5,002 nucleotides of DNA from Limiplasma sp048370855 (GTDB taxonomy: Bacteria > Bacillota > Clostridia > Christensenellales > Aristaeellaceae): positions 1 through 5,002 of the forward strand of contig DBGEOK010000089.1 of the NCBI GenBank assembly GCA_048370855.1, given 5' to 3'. Positions 1 to 5,002 of the stretch are shown piece by piece. The notes under the pieces were generated by a model, which made no database searches, was not told the origin of the DNA, and was given only the letters and a program-made list of their open reading frames with translations. A program made the position numbers and the translations under genes. Every line of letters begins with the position of its first letter. The first letter of the stretch is position 1.

Positions 1-10
1 CGATTGAGCA

Positions 11-17
11 AAGGAGG
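11..17 (+). promoter_or_regulatory. Ribosome binding site of the rhomboid-like gene
   Basis: AAGGAGG lies 8 bases before the ATG at 26 and is a near-perfect complement to the 16S rRNA 3' end. It fixes the start of the first gene. The TGA at 5-7 could be the stop of an upstream gene in the same operon, but only two codons would be inside the window, so this cannot be tested. No promoter is visible in the 25 bases available. Confidence 0.85.
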
Positions 18-25
18 CGCACCGC

Positions 26-670
26 ATGAAATGGCTTGACGCCCTTGAACGGAAAACGCGGCGGTTTGCCATCCCCCACTTGATGAACTACCTCATCTTT
101 GGCATGGCCATTGTGTACCTGGGAGACCTGATGGGGCTGAGGCTGTCGCAGGCGCTTACCTTATCCCTGCCCCTGGTGGGCCAGGGCCAGGTCTGGCGGC
201 TGATTACCTTCGTCTTTCTGCCGCCCAGCTCCTCGCCGCTGTGGGTGATCCTCAGCCTGTATTTTTACTGGATGATCTGCTCCGCGCTGGAAAACTACTG
301 GGGTTCGGCGCGCTTTACCCTGTTTTATCTGGTGGGGGTGCTCGGCAACCTTCTGGCGGCGCTGATCACGGGGTACGCGGTCAATACCTACCTCAACCTG
401 TCGTTGTTTTTCGCGTTTGCCGCTACCTGGCCGGATTATCAAATCCTGGTGTTTTTTATCCTTCCCGTCAAAATGAAGTGGCTCGCCCTGCTGGACGGCG
501 CGCTGTTTCTGTGGCAGCTCATCGTCGGCCCTTGGAGCACCCGCGCCGCGATTATCTTCTCTCTGCTAAACGTTCTGCTGTTCCTGGGCGGGGACCTGTT
601 CAGCCGCATCAAGGCGGATTCCCGCTTTTGGAAAACGCGCTATCAGTTTCGCAAAGCCATGCGGAAATAG
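26..670 (+). CDS. Rhomboid-family membrane protein without protease active site (rhomboid pseudoprotease)
   Basis: Encodes a 214-residue integral membrane protein. After a short basic N-terminus (to residue ~17) hydrophobic segments lie near residues 19-38, 71-88, 97-117, 122-134, 138-147, 152-168 and 172-190, with a basic cytoplasmic-type tail (residues 194-214). The rhomboid fold is suggested by the WR motif in the loop after helix 1 (WRLITFVFLP, 57-66), the downstream 'LE..WGS.RF.LFYL.G' stretch (88-104) and the 'YLNLSLFFAFA...P' segment (122-136) followed by LPVKMKW. Catalytic features are absent: no GxSG serine motif, and no His/Asn in the helix after the WR loop (residues 71-88). Active rhomboids cleave membrane proteins; pseudoproteases such as Derlins and iRhoms bind or route membrane clients instead. 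I recall similar non-catalytic rhomboid-like proteins in Clostridia, but the function here is unknown. Start chosen from the AAGGAGG at 11-17. The gene ends at a strong terminator, so it is not co-transcribed with the ABC operon. Confidence 0.85.
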   Translation: MKWLDALERKTRRFAIPHLMNYLIFGMAIVYLGDLMGLRLSQALTLSLPLVGQGQVWRLITFVFLPPSSSPLWVILSLYFYWMICSALENYWGSARFTLFYLVGVLGNLLAALITGYAVNTYLNLSLFFAFAATWPDYQILVFFILPVKMKWLALLDGALFLWQLIVGPWSTRAAIIFSLLNVLLFLGGDLFSRIKADSRFWKTRYQFRKAMRK

Positions 671-685
671 CGCCCTGACAGCTCG

Positions 686-720
686 AGCGCCGCCGCCCAA
701 ACCGGGCGGCGGCGCTTGTT
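686..720 (+). terminator. Rho-independent terminator after the rhomboid-like gene
   Basis: A perfect 12-bp GC stem (687-698 with 704-715, GCGCCGCCGCCC against its complement) closes a 5-base loop (699-703). It extends by an A-T pair (686/716) and is followed by TTGTT. The T-run is short but the stem is very stable. It sits 16 bases after the TAG at 668-670 and separates this gene from the next operon. The rest of the gap, 721-807, shows only a weak 5-bp dyad and no small gene. Confidence 0.85.
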
Positions 721-807
721 AACGTCCGGATCGGCGCTTCAGGCTCCGGCTCTTTGCCCGGTTTTGTCTTTTGAACCTCTCAAACGTATCGTTGAGCCGC
801 GGTATGG

Positions 808-836
808 TTGCGGATTGCCCCCGTTTCTGCTATGAT
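808..836 (+). promoter_or_regulatory. SigA-type promoter of the ABC transporter operon
   Basis: TTGCGG (808-813) and TATGAT (831-836) are separated by exactly 17 bases. The -10 box is preceded by TGC (828-830), an extended -10. Transcription would start near 843, leaving a leader of about 26 bases before the GTG at 869. No clear operator or riboswitch is visible, so expression looks basal or is controlled by an unseen regulator. Confidence 0.75.
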
Positions 837-855
837 GAACACCACCGCGGAACAT

Positions 856-862
856 AAGGGGG
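856..862 (+). promoter_or_regulatory. Ribosome binding site deciding a GTG start
   Basis: AAGGGGG ends 6 bases before the GTG at 869-871. No ATG in the same frame is placed near a comparable site, and the ABC nucleotide-binding fold needs the residues from about residue 5 on, so GTG is the likely initiator. Confidence 0.7.
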
Positions 863-868
863 TATTGC

Positions 869-1717
869 GTGTCTGAATTTGTGATTCAAGTGGAACGGGC
901 GGTCGTTTCCTTCGGTCAGAAGCCTGCCCTGCGCGAGGTCAGCTTCGAGGTCCGCACAGGGGAAATCTTTGGTTTTCTCGGGCCCAGCGGCGCGGGTAAA
1001 ACAACTACCATCAAGCTGTTGACGCGGCAATTGCGCCCGCAGGGCGGCAGCGTCCGGCTGTTTGGCGCGCCGGTTGAAACCCTTCCCGCCGCCGCCTTTG
1101 ATCAAATCGGCGTGCTGACGGATACCAGCGGCCTGTACGAGCGCCTGTCGGTAGAGGATAATCTGAACCTGTTCGCGGATTTAAAGGGCGTTCCCCGCGC
1201 GCGCGTGCGGGAGGCGCTGGAGCGCGTAGGGCTGGCCGGCGAGGAAAAAAAGCCCGCTAAAAAGCTTTCCCGGGGCATGGCGCAGCGGGTGATGCTGGCC
1301 CGCGCGGTGCTTCATAAGCCCCGCCTGCTCTTCCTGGACGAGCCCACGGCCGCGCTGGACCCCGCCACCTCCCGCGCCGTACAGGATCTGCTGTTGGAGT
1401 TAAACCATGAGGGAACCACCATCTTTCTGACCACCCACCGCATGGAAGAGGCGGACCGCCTGTGCGGGCGCGTCGCCTTCCTCAACGAGGGAGTGATCGC
1501 CGCATGCGACAGCCCGCGGGCGCTCAAGCTCAGCCATGCGCCCAACCTGCTGGTCGCCGTGGGCGAGGACGGCCGGCGCCTGACGGCGGAAAAGAGCTCC
1601 GCAGGGCTTGCGGAATTAAGCCGGGCCTTTGAGGGCAAGGCCATTTCCACCCTGCACTCTCAGGAGCCTGATTTGGAGGAAGTTTTTCTGACGCTGACGG
1701 GGAGGAAGCTGCTATGA
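869..1717 (+). CDS. ABC-2-type transporter ATP-binding protein
   Basis: The 282-residue ATPase should power transport through the permease encoded directly downstream, acting as a dimer on the cytoplasmic face. The nucleotide-binding domain covers about residues 5-215: Walker A GPSGAGKTT (38-46), signature LSRGMAQR (133-140), Walker B LLFLDEP (153-159) with E158 as the catalytic base, D-loop ALDP (162-165) and switch histidine H190. The 'LSRGM' signature and the C-terminal extension (about 216-282) ending in a 'DLEEVFLTLTGR' stretch are typical of the drug/sodium/antibiotic exporter branch (DrrA/NatA-like). The Q-loop position, usually IGYxPQ, reads IGVLTD, putting D85 where the glutamine normally sits. 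The gene starts with GTG behind its own promoter and ends in an ATGA overlap with the permease, indicating translational coupling. The substrate cannot be read from the sequence. Confidence 0.95.
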   Translation: MSEFVIQVERAVVSFGQKPALREVSFEVRTGEIFGFLGPSGAGKTTTIKLLTRQLRPQGGSVRLFGAPVETLPAAAFDQIGVLTDTSGLYERLSVEDNLNLFADLKGVPRARVREALERVGLAGEEKKPAKKLSRGMAQRVMLARAVLHKPRLLFLDEPTAALDPATSRAVQDLLLELNHEGTTIFLTTHRMEEADRLCGRVAFLNEGVIAACDSPRALKLSHAPNLLVAVGEDGRRLTAEKSSAGLAELSRAFEGKAISTLHSQEPDLEEVFLTLTGRKLL

Positions 1718-2418
1718 GCGCGCATTTGTCCAAAATCCGCGTTTTGTTTTTGAAGGACTTAAAGGATACGCTGAGGAACGGCAACGGGATGATCCTGGCG
1801 GTGCTTCCGCTTGCGATGACCCTTCTTTACAGGATCATGCCCATCGAGGGCATGCCCATGCCGCGCGAGTTTGTATCGTTAATCGGCGTTTTGATGAACC
1901 TTTCCCTGCTGCCCGTTGCGCTTCTGAGCATGATGATCGCGGAGGAAAAGGAAAAGAACACCCTCCGCACGCTCATGCTTTCCAACGTGAGCGCGGTGGA
2001 ATTTCTTACGAGCAAATGCCTGGTCGCCCTCCTGCTTTTGGAGGCCGTGGATCTGATTGTGTTTTTCCTTGCGGGAACGCCTCTTTCCGGCCTGCCGATG
2101 TTTTTGCTTGTTACCACTCTGACGGCGCTTTGCATGCTGCTGCTCGGGGCCGTAATCGGTATGGTTTGTAAAAACCAGATGTCCACCGGCACGCTGGCCG
2201 CTCCGGTCGCCCTTTTGCTGATGGTGCCGACGATGTTCGCGTCGATGAACGATACGGTGGCCCGGTTTGCCCAATTCATCCCAACCTATTCCATGATGCA
2301 GCTTGTCTACACGGGCGGCCCGGCCTCCGCTATGCCCTGGCTGGTGATCGCCGCGTGGCTGGTCGGCGGGTTTGCGCTCTTTGCCCTGGCTTACCGGCGC
2401 GGAAGGCTGGACGCGTAA
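1714..2418 (+). CDS. ABC-2-type transporter permease
   Basis: A 234-residue membrane subunit that should pair with the preceding ATPase. Six hydrophobic segments lie near residues 26-42, 53-75, 101-120, 127-150, 158-175 and 207-227. Between helices 2 and 3 is the charged stretch EEKEKNTLRTLMLSNVSAVE (77-96), which matches the coupling-helix region of ABC-2 permeases and would contact the ATPase. The basic N-terminus (KDLKDTLRN, 14-22) is also typical of the family. The length fits a single six-helix unit, so a homodimer is expected. The ATG at 1714 overlaps the ATPase stop by 4 bases, and GGAGG at 1701-1705, inside the ATPase gene, lies 8 bases upstream. Substrate unknown; lipid, peptide, antibiotic or ion export are all possible for this family. 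Confidence 0.93.
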   Translation: MSAHLSKIRVLFLKDLKDTLRNGNGMILAVLPLAMTLLYRIMPIEGMPMPREFVSLIGVLMNLSLLPVALLSMMIAEEKEKNTLRTLMLSNVSAVEFLTSKCLVALLLLEAVDLIVFFLAGTPLSGLPMFLLVTTLTALCMLLLGAVIGMVCKNQMSTGTLAAPVALLLMVPTMFASMNDTVARFAQFIPTYSMMQLVYTGGPASAMPWLVIAAWLVGGFALFALAYRRGRLDA

Positions 2419-2432
2419 GGCAGGCAAGCCCT

Positions 2433-2473
2433 CCCAGCCGCTTCCTGGGGCGGCGCGCGAAAGCCCTGCGCCG
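2433..2473 (+). terminator. GC-rich stem-loops after the permease, possible weak terminator
   Basis: Two short hairpins follow the TAA at 2416-2418: CCCAG/CTGGG (2433-2437 with 2445-2449) and CGGCGC/GCGCCG (2451-2456 with 2468-2473). Neither is followed by a T-run, so they are not a classical intrinsic terminator. They may stabilise the 3' end of the operon mRNA or pause transcription. Confidence 0.25.
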
Positions 2474-2771
2474 AAGCGTTATCGCGCTGGCTCTGTGAGC
2501 TTCAAAAGGCCAAATTTTACGCTTTCCGCCACGCGTTACTCGGAGGCGCGCCACGGCATCTTCATGGCGGCTGATTAGCGCCATCCTTCAGCGACAAGCT
2601 GATAACGCGCGAGTAACAGCTGCGAATAAGTCTTTTAAAGCGAGTGGAAATTTTTTCTTTCGGGCCGGTTTTGATGCTTACCCGCAACAGTGAGGCAAGC
2701 GTCCTGACGCGGCCCAATTCCTTGGTGGAAAGATGGCCCAAATCCAGCATTACAATCAAAAACATCTTTCC

Positions 2772-3026
2772 ATGGAGGCAATTGAGGTGAAAAAGGTAAC
2801 GCCGGCCCTCTCCACGGTAACAATCCGATCGTTCGACGTCTCGGTCTGAACGCTCTGGAATGCGAAGCATGCCGGTTTTGTCCATCTGCTCGGCATGAAA
2901 TCAGTTGGATACGCCAAGGTTGTTATCATCGTTAAGGGCAAAGCAGACCCGCGCGCCGGCTTTTTCAGCGCCGCGGGGGCAAACGAAGCGATCCTACCGT
3001 TGACGCCACCATTATATTCCTTTTAG
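2772..3026 (+). pseudogene. Possible remnant of an HPr-like phosphocarrier gene
   Basis: Reading rightward from the ATG at 2772, the frame opens with MEAIEVKKVTPA, like the start of HPr proteins. It continues with STVTI, meets an in-frame TGA at 2847-2849, and resumes with NAK (2859-2867), then a 'LLGMKSVG' and 'VVIIVKGKADPRA' stretch. HPr proteins share an N-x-K-S...L-G...G...G-x-D...A pattern in this region, the Ser being the regulatory phosphosite. Here that Ser is His, small indels are needed, and the GLHARPA segment with the catalytic histidine is missing. With no ribosome binding site either, this cannot encode a working HPr. The similarity is by eye and short, so chance resemblance is a real alternative. 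Confidence 0.18.
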
Positions 3027-3039
3027 TCGCGCAATGCAA
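3011..3039 (-). promoter_or_regulatory. Leftward promoter with perfect TATAAT and no intact gene behind it
   Basis: On the minus strand TTGCAT (complement of 3034-3039) and TATAAT (complement of 3011-3016) are spaced by 17 bases. The -10 is consensus; the -35 keeps only the TTG. Transcription would start near 3004 and run left into the gap without an intact gene. It is divergent from the rightward promoter at 3074-3102, with about 35 bases between the two -35 boxes, so one DNA-bound regulator could affect both. It may be a leftover of a lost gene or drive a non-coding RNA. Confidence 0.4.
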
Positions 3040-3073
3040 GCAAACTTCACAGGTCAGGATCTCGCATCCGGCC

Positions 3074-3102
3074 TTGCTTCCCCGGCGTAATTTTGCTACA
3101 AT
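3074..3102 (+). promoter_or_regulatory. SigA-type promoter of the large membrane protein gene
   Basis: TTGCTT (3074-3079) and TACAAT (3097-3102) are 17 bases apart, with TGC (3094-3096) just before the -10 box giving an extended -10. Transcription would start near 3109, so the leader before the ATG at 3136 is about 27 bases, enough for the ribosome binding site and little more. No riboswitch or attenuator fits in this leader. Confidence 0.75.
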
Positions 3103-3125
3103 CGAAGGCATACATGCCGTTTTAT

Positions 3126-3130
3126 GGAGG
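3126..3130 (+). promoter_or_regulatory. Ribosome binding site selecting the ATG at 3136
   Basis: GGAGG, part of GGAGGGAAG, lies 5 bases before the ATG at 3136. The alternative in-frame ATG at 3124 overlaps this site and has no ribosome binding site of its own, so the protein very likely starts MKKCVSF rather than MEGSMKK. The MKK start directly preceding a hydrophobic helix also fits an exported or membrane N-terminus. Confidence 0.8.
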
Positions 3131-3135
3131 GAAGT

Positions 3136-4743
3136 ATGAAAAAATGCGTTTCATTCATCGTATGGATTCTCCTCGCCCTTACTTTGATCGGGCTGTGCGT
3201 CTTTATGGAAACGAGGGTCGACGGCCTGCTGGATGCGGACATGTCCAGCGAGCTGGTGCTCGCAAGGCTTCTGTCCCAGGAGAAGCGGATGATCTCCCCC
3301 AATTGGTATTACTCCACCGAGCTTCGCGTGCTGAATACCCAGCTTGTCTTTGCGCCGCTGTTTTGGATTACGGAGGACTGGCATACCGTGCGCGTGGCCG
3401 GCAGCGTCATCCTGTACCTGATTCTCCTGGCGAGCGCTTATTACTGTTGCCGTCAGTTGAAAATCCGGCGCATGTTTCCCGTGGTCGGCATTCTGCTGCT
3501 CACGCCGCTGAGCGTCCCCTATTTTAACAATATCCTGCGGGGCGTGTATTATATCCCCCATGCGGCCATCTCCTTTGTCATGATGGGCATGCTGGCGCAA
3601 TTGATGCGCGCGGAGCGCCGCGGAAGCCGGCTGGCGCTTTGCTGCGGCATAGCCGCGCTGTCCTTCGTGGCGGGCCTGGGCGGCGTTCGGCAACTGGCCG
3701 TTTTCTATGTTCCCGCCGCGCTGATGGCAATCCTTCTTTTCAAGAGGGGGCCCAAAAGGCTGACGGATGGGGACCGGTCGGCGTTGCCGTCCTTCCGTCT
3801 GCTGCAGGGCGCGATGCTGGCCGCCGCGTTGACCGTCCTTGGGTTTCTGGTCAACAAGCTGGTTCTTGCGCGGTTTTATAGCTTTTCGGACTATACCGTG
3901 TTTTCTTTTACGCCCCTCGAGCCGGACCGCATCGTGGCCGTCCTCAGGGACTTTCTCGCCTTTTTCGGCTATCAGCCGGGCGCGTTCGCCTCTACCGCGC
4001 TGCTGCAAAACCTGCTGACGCTCATCCTGCTTGCCGTCGTGGCGGCCGCCGTTCATCGCTTTGCCTTGAGAACGCGCCCCGGCGACGTTCTGGAGCATTC
4101 CATGCTCGCTGTTTATACCATGGCCGCCTCGCTCGTCTTTATCCTGCTGTACGCCTTTACCGATAGCCCCTACTACAATACCTATCAGGTTCCCTTTATG
4201 GTTTTCACCTATCTTCTCATTGGCGCCTGGCTGGAGAAGGCCGATTGGAAAAAATGGTCCGTCCGTTGCTGCGCGGCCCTATCCGCCGCCCTCCTTTTGA
4301 TCTGCGGGGCAATCGGCTATTGGGATTTCGCGCACACCGAGGACGGGGAATCCCGCCTGTCCCTTCGTGGCGACGCGGTTGAGTTTGCCGAGATCGCGCG
4401 GGAAATGGTCGATTCGGGCTATACCAGCGGGTACTCCACCTTCTGGTTTGGCGGCAACACCCTGACAGAGCTTTCCAACGGCGCGATCGACATGTATATC
4501 TGGCCGAACCAAGGAGTCTCCGGCTTGGACGAGCTCTATCCCTGGCTGCAAGCCAAGGCGCATGACTCCATCCAGCCAGACGGCCCATTTTTTCTGATGT
4601 TCCGCACGGCAGACCTGGGGGTTCTCCCCGTCACAAAACGCTTGGATGACCGCTTTCTGATCTATCTTTCGGACCAATACGTCGCTTACGGCTACGAAAG
4701 CCGCGAGGAATATGAGAACGGCCTCCTCCCTTCTCCAGCGTAA
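3136..4743 (+). CDS. Polytopic membrane protein, probable GT-C-type glycosyltransferase homologue
   Basis: A 535-residue membrane protein with a basic MKK start, a first helix at about 5-24, then an acidic loop (D29, D33, D35, E39) leading to a YYSTELRVLNTQLVF stretch (58-72). About ten further hydrophobic segments follow up to residue ~400, and the C-terminal ~135 residues are soluble and probably extracytoplasmic. An acidic first extracytoplasmic loop after helix 1 and a multi-helix core followed by an outer C-terminal domain are the hallmarks of GT-C enzymes, which move sugars from polyprenyl-phosphate donors to cell-surface acceptors. The C-terminal domain carries a 'GYTSGYSTFWFGGNTLTELSNG' type pattern (428-449), which I associate with uncharacterised Firmicutes membrane proteins of this kind. 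The gene stands alone with its own promoter and no sugar-pathway neighbours. Donor, acceptor and even catalytic activity are inferred; 'multi-spanning protein of unknown function' is the safe fallback. Confidence 0.8.
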   Translation: MKKCVSFIVWILLALTLIGLCVFMETRVDGLLDADMSSELVLARLLSQEKRMISPNWYYSTELRVLNTQLVFAPLFWITEDWHTVRVAGSVILYLILLASAYYCCRQLKIRRMFPVVGILLLTPLSVPYFNNILRGVYYIPHAAISFVMMGMLAQLMRAERRGSRLALCCGIAALSFVAGLGGVRQLAVFYVPAALMAILLFKRGPKRLTDGDRSALPSFRLLQGAMLAAALTVLGFLVNKLVLARFYSFSDYTVFSFTPLEPDRIVAVLRDFLAFFGYQPGAFASTALLQNLLTLILLAVVAAAVHRFALRTRPGDVLEHSMLAVYTMAASLVFILLYAFTDSPYYNTYQVPFMVFTYLLIGAWLEKADWKKWSVRCCAALSAALLLICGAIGYWDFAHTEDGESRLSLRGDAVEFAEIAREMVDSGYTSGYSTFWFGGNTLTELSNGAIDMYIWPNQGVSGLDELYPWLQAKAHDSIQPDGPFFLMFRTADLGVLPVTKRLDDRFLIYLSDQYVAYGYESREEYENGLLPSPA

Positions 4744-4773
4744 GGCAGCCGCGCCGCGCGGGCCTCTGCCTTT
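4742..4773 (+). terminator. Possible terminator overlapping the stop codon
   Basis: AAGGCAG (4742-4748, including the last two bases of the TAA stop) pairs with CTGCCTT (4766-4772), with a CC/GG extension inside after a bulge and a GC-rich loop. Only TTT follows at 4771-4773, partly within the stem, and a second T-run (CTTTTT) comes at 4784-4789. This is a plausible but weak intrinsic terminator. Confidence 0.35.
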
Positions 4774-4821
4774 CGGACACAACCTTTTTCCCTGCCGAAA
4801 AAGCCAATAAAATCAACACTT

Positions 4822-4877
4822 CCACTGTGGGCAATACACTTTTGCAAGGGGTAAAATTGTGCCCAATTGGTGGCCAA
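4822..4877. repeat. Dyad-rich segment in the AT-rich tail
   Basis: CCAC (4822-4825) and TGGGCAAT (4828-4835) are mirrored by ATT-GT-GCCCA (4856-4865) and GTGG (4870-4873), giving an imperfect inverted repeat around a 20-base loop. Nested in its right arm are the perfect palindrome CCAATTGG (4863-4870) and a TTGG/CCAA pair (4867-4870 with 4874-4877). It could be an RNA stem-loop at the 3' end of the upstream transcript or a protein-binding region upstream of the next promoter. Confidence 0.35.
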
Positions 4878-4901
4878 GGAAATAAACATGGTTGGAATAG
4901 T

Positions 4902-4947
4902 AGCATGAAATTATGAAACGAAATGGGTTGTTTGACATTTCCATGCT
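4902..4947. repeat. Inverted repeat flanking the -35 box of the right-edge promoter
   Basis: AGCATGAAAT (4902-4911) is the inverse of ATTTCCATGCT (4937-4947), ten pairs with one bulged C at 4941. The right arm begins at the last base of the TTGACA box (4932-4937) and the left arm lies upstream, so the arms bracket the -35 element. The placement fits an operator, but the half-sites are separated by 25 bases and may be coincidental in AT-rich DNA. Confidence 0.3.
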
Positions 4948-4960
4948 GTGATATTAATAT
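4932..4960 (+). promoter_or_regulatory. Strong SigA-type promoter reading out of the window
   Basis: A perfect -35 TTGACA (4932-4937) and TAATAT (4955-4960, four of six consensus bases) are spaced by 17 bases in AT-rich surroundings. Transcription would start near 4967. The remaining ~35 bases (4967-5002) have no ribosome binding site followed by a start codon, so the gene or RNA it serves lies beyond the right edge. Confidence 0.65.
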
Positions 4961-5002
4961 GAAAAAAGACCTGATGGGCAGTTGCTTCTAAATTATCATT
5001 TA

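Larger units (their letters stand above)
2419..3073. other. Long stretch without an intact gene (655 bases)
   Basis: No reading frame here combines a start, a ribosome binding site and recognisable protein sequence. The first part (to about 2620) is GC-rich and holds small dyads. From about 2620 to 3060 the GC content looks lower than in neighbouring genes. Several open stretches exist on both strands, the longest leftward from 2885 to 2562 (107 codons), but it lacks a ribosome binding site and a convincing family match. What can be named are a weak HPr-like remnant (2772-3026, rightward) and a leftward promoter (3011-3039). The stretch is most simply read as a decayed gene region. Confidence 0.5.

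Noticed and set aside
241..678. Rightward 145-codon open frame inside the rhomboid-like gene.
   Set aside because: It is an overlapping shadow with no ribosome binding site and an Arg/Gly/Pro-rich composition; the membrane protein frame has clear helices and an AAGGAGG site.
2562..2885. Leftward 107-codon frame with faint resemblance to a LytTR-type DNA-binding domain (a CYRGEGRRYLFHL stretch).
   Set aside because: It has no ribosome binding site, a stop directly upstream, and the resemblance fades after about 20 residues. The same DNA gives an equally weak HPr-like match on the other strand, so at least one is chance.
2897..2995. Leftward short frame with a zinc-ribbon-like pattern (CPRGAEKAGARVC).
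   Set aside because: Two of the four expected cysteines are missing, there is no start codon after the upstream stop, and the open frame is only about 30 codons.
3124..3135. Earlier in-frame ATG for the 535-residue membrane protein.
   Set aside because: It overlaps the GGAGG that serves the ATG at 3136 and has no ribosome binding site of its own.
3093..3527. Rightward 144-codon open frame at the start of the large membrane protein gene.
   Set aside because: It begins within the promoter region, upstream of the predicted transcript start, and runs out of frame with the real gene. Its composition is typical of a shadow frame in GC-rich DNA.
3151..4098. Leftward 315-codon open frame opposite the large membrane protein gene.
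   Set aside because: It is rich in Arg, Gln, Gly and His with no hydrophobic or domain pattern, as expected for the antisense of a membrane protein gene in GC-rich DNA; it has no promoter or ribosome binding site.
1..5002. CRISPR arrays, tRNA or rRNA genes, transposases, toxin-antitoxin pairs or phage genes.
   Set aside because: Reading both strands I found no regularly spaced repeats, no tRNA-like arms and no coding signature of these classes.

Overview
The window looks like chromosome of a fairly GC-rich member of the Clostridia (Firmicutes). The basis is strong AAGGAGG-type ribosome binding sites, SigA-like promoters with TGn-extended -10 boxes, and proteins that resemble clostridial families. 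GC is roughly 55-60% by eye in the genes. It is lower in the 2.6-3.1 kb gap and clearly lower in the last ~200 bases. All convincing genes read left to right. I see no tRNA, rRNA, CRISPR array, transposase or phage gene.

Layout. (1) 26-670 encodes a small rhomboid-fold membrane protein with no protease active site, closed by a strong intrinsic terminator (686-720). (2) A well-formed promoter (808-836) drives a two-gene operon: an ABC-2-type ATPase (869-1717, GTG start) and its six-helix permease (1714-2418), joined by a 4-base ATGA overlap. Together they should form one exporter-type complex, an ATPase dimer on a permease dimer, of unknown substrate. (3) 2419-3073 has no intact gene. It holds GC-rich stem-loops after the permease, a weak and broken HPr-like reading frame (2772-3026), and a leftward promoter with a perfect TATAAT that has no intact gene behind it. 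(4) A rightward promoter (3074-3102) drives a 535-residue polytopic membrane protein (3136-4743), probably of the GT-C glycosyltransferase superfamily with a C-terminal extracytoplasmic domain. (5) The AT-rich tail (about 4780-5002) carries two dyad-rich segments and a strong promoter (TTGACA, 17 bp, TAATAT) that reads out of the window.

The three units appear to be transcribed separately. Nothing ties them into one pathway beyond all being membrane-associated. I did not find a clear new multi-gene system. The points most worth a second look are the rhomboid pseudoprotease, the gene-less divergent promoter region with its possible HPr remnant, and the promoter with an overlapping inverted repeat at the right edge.
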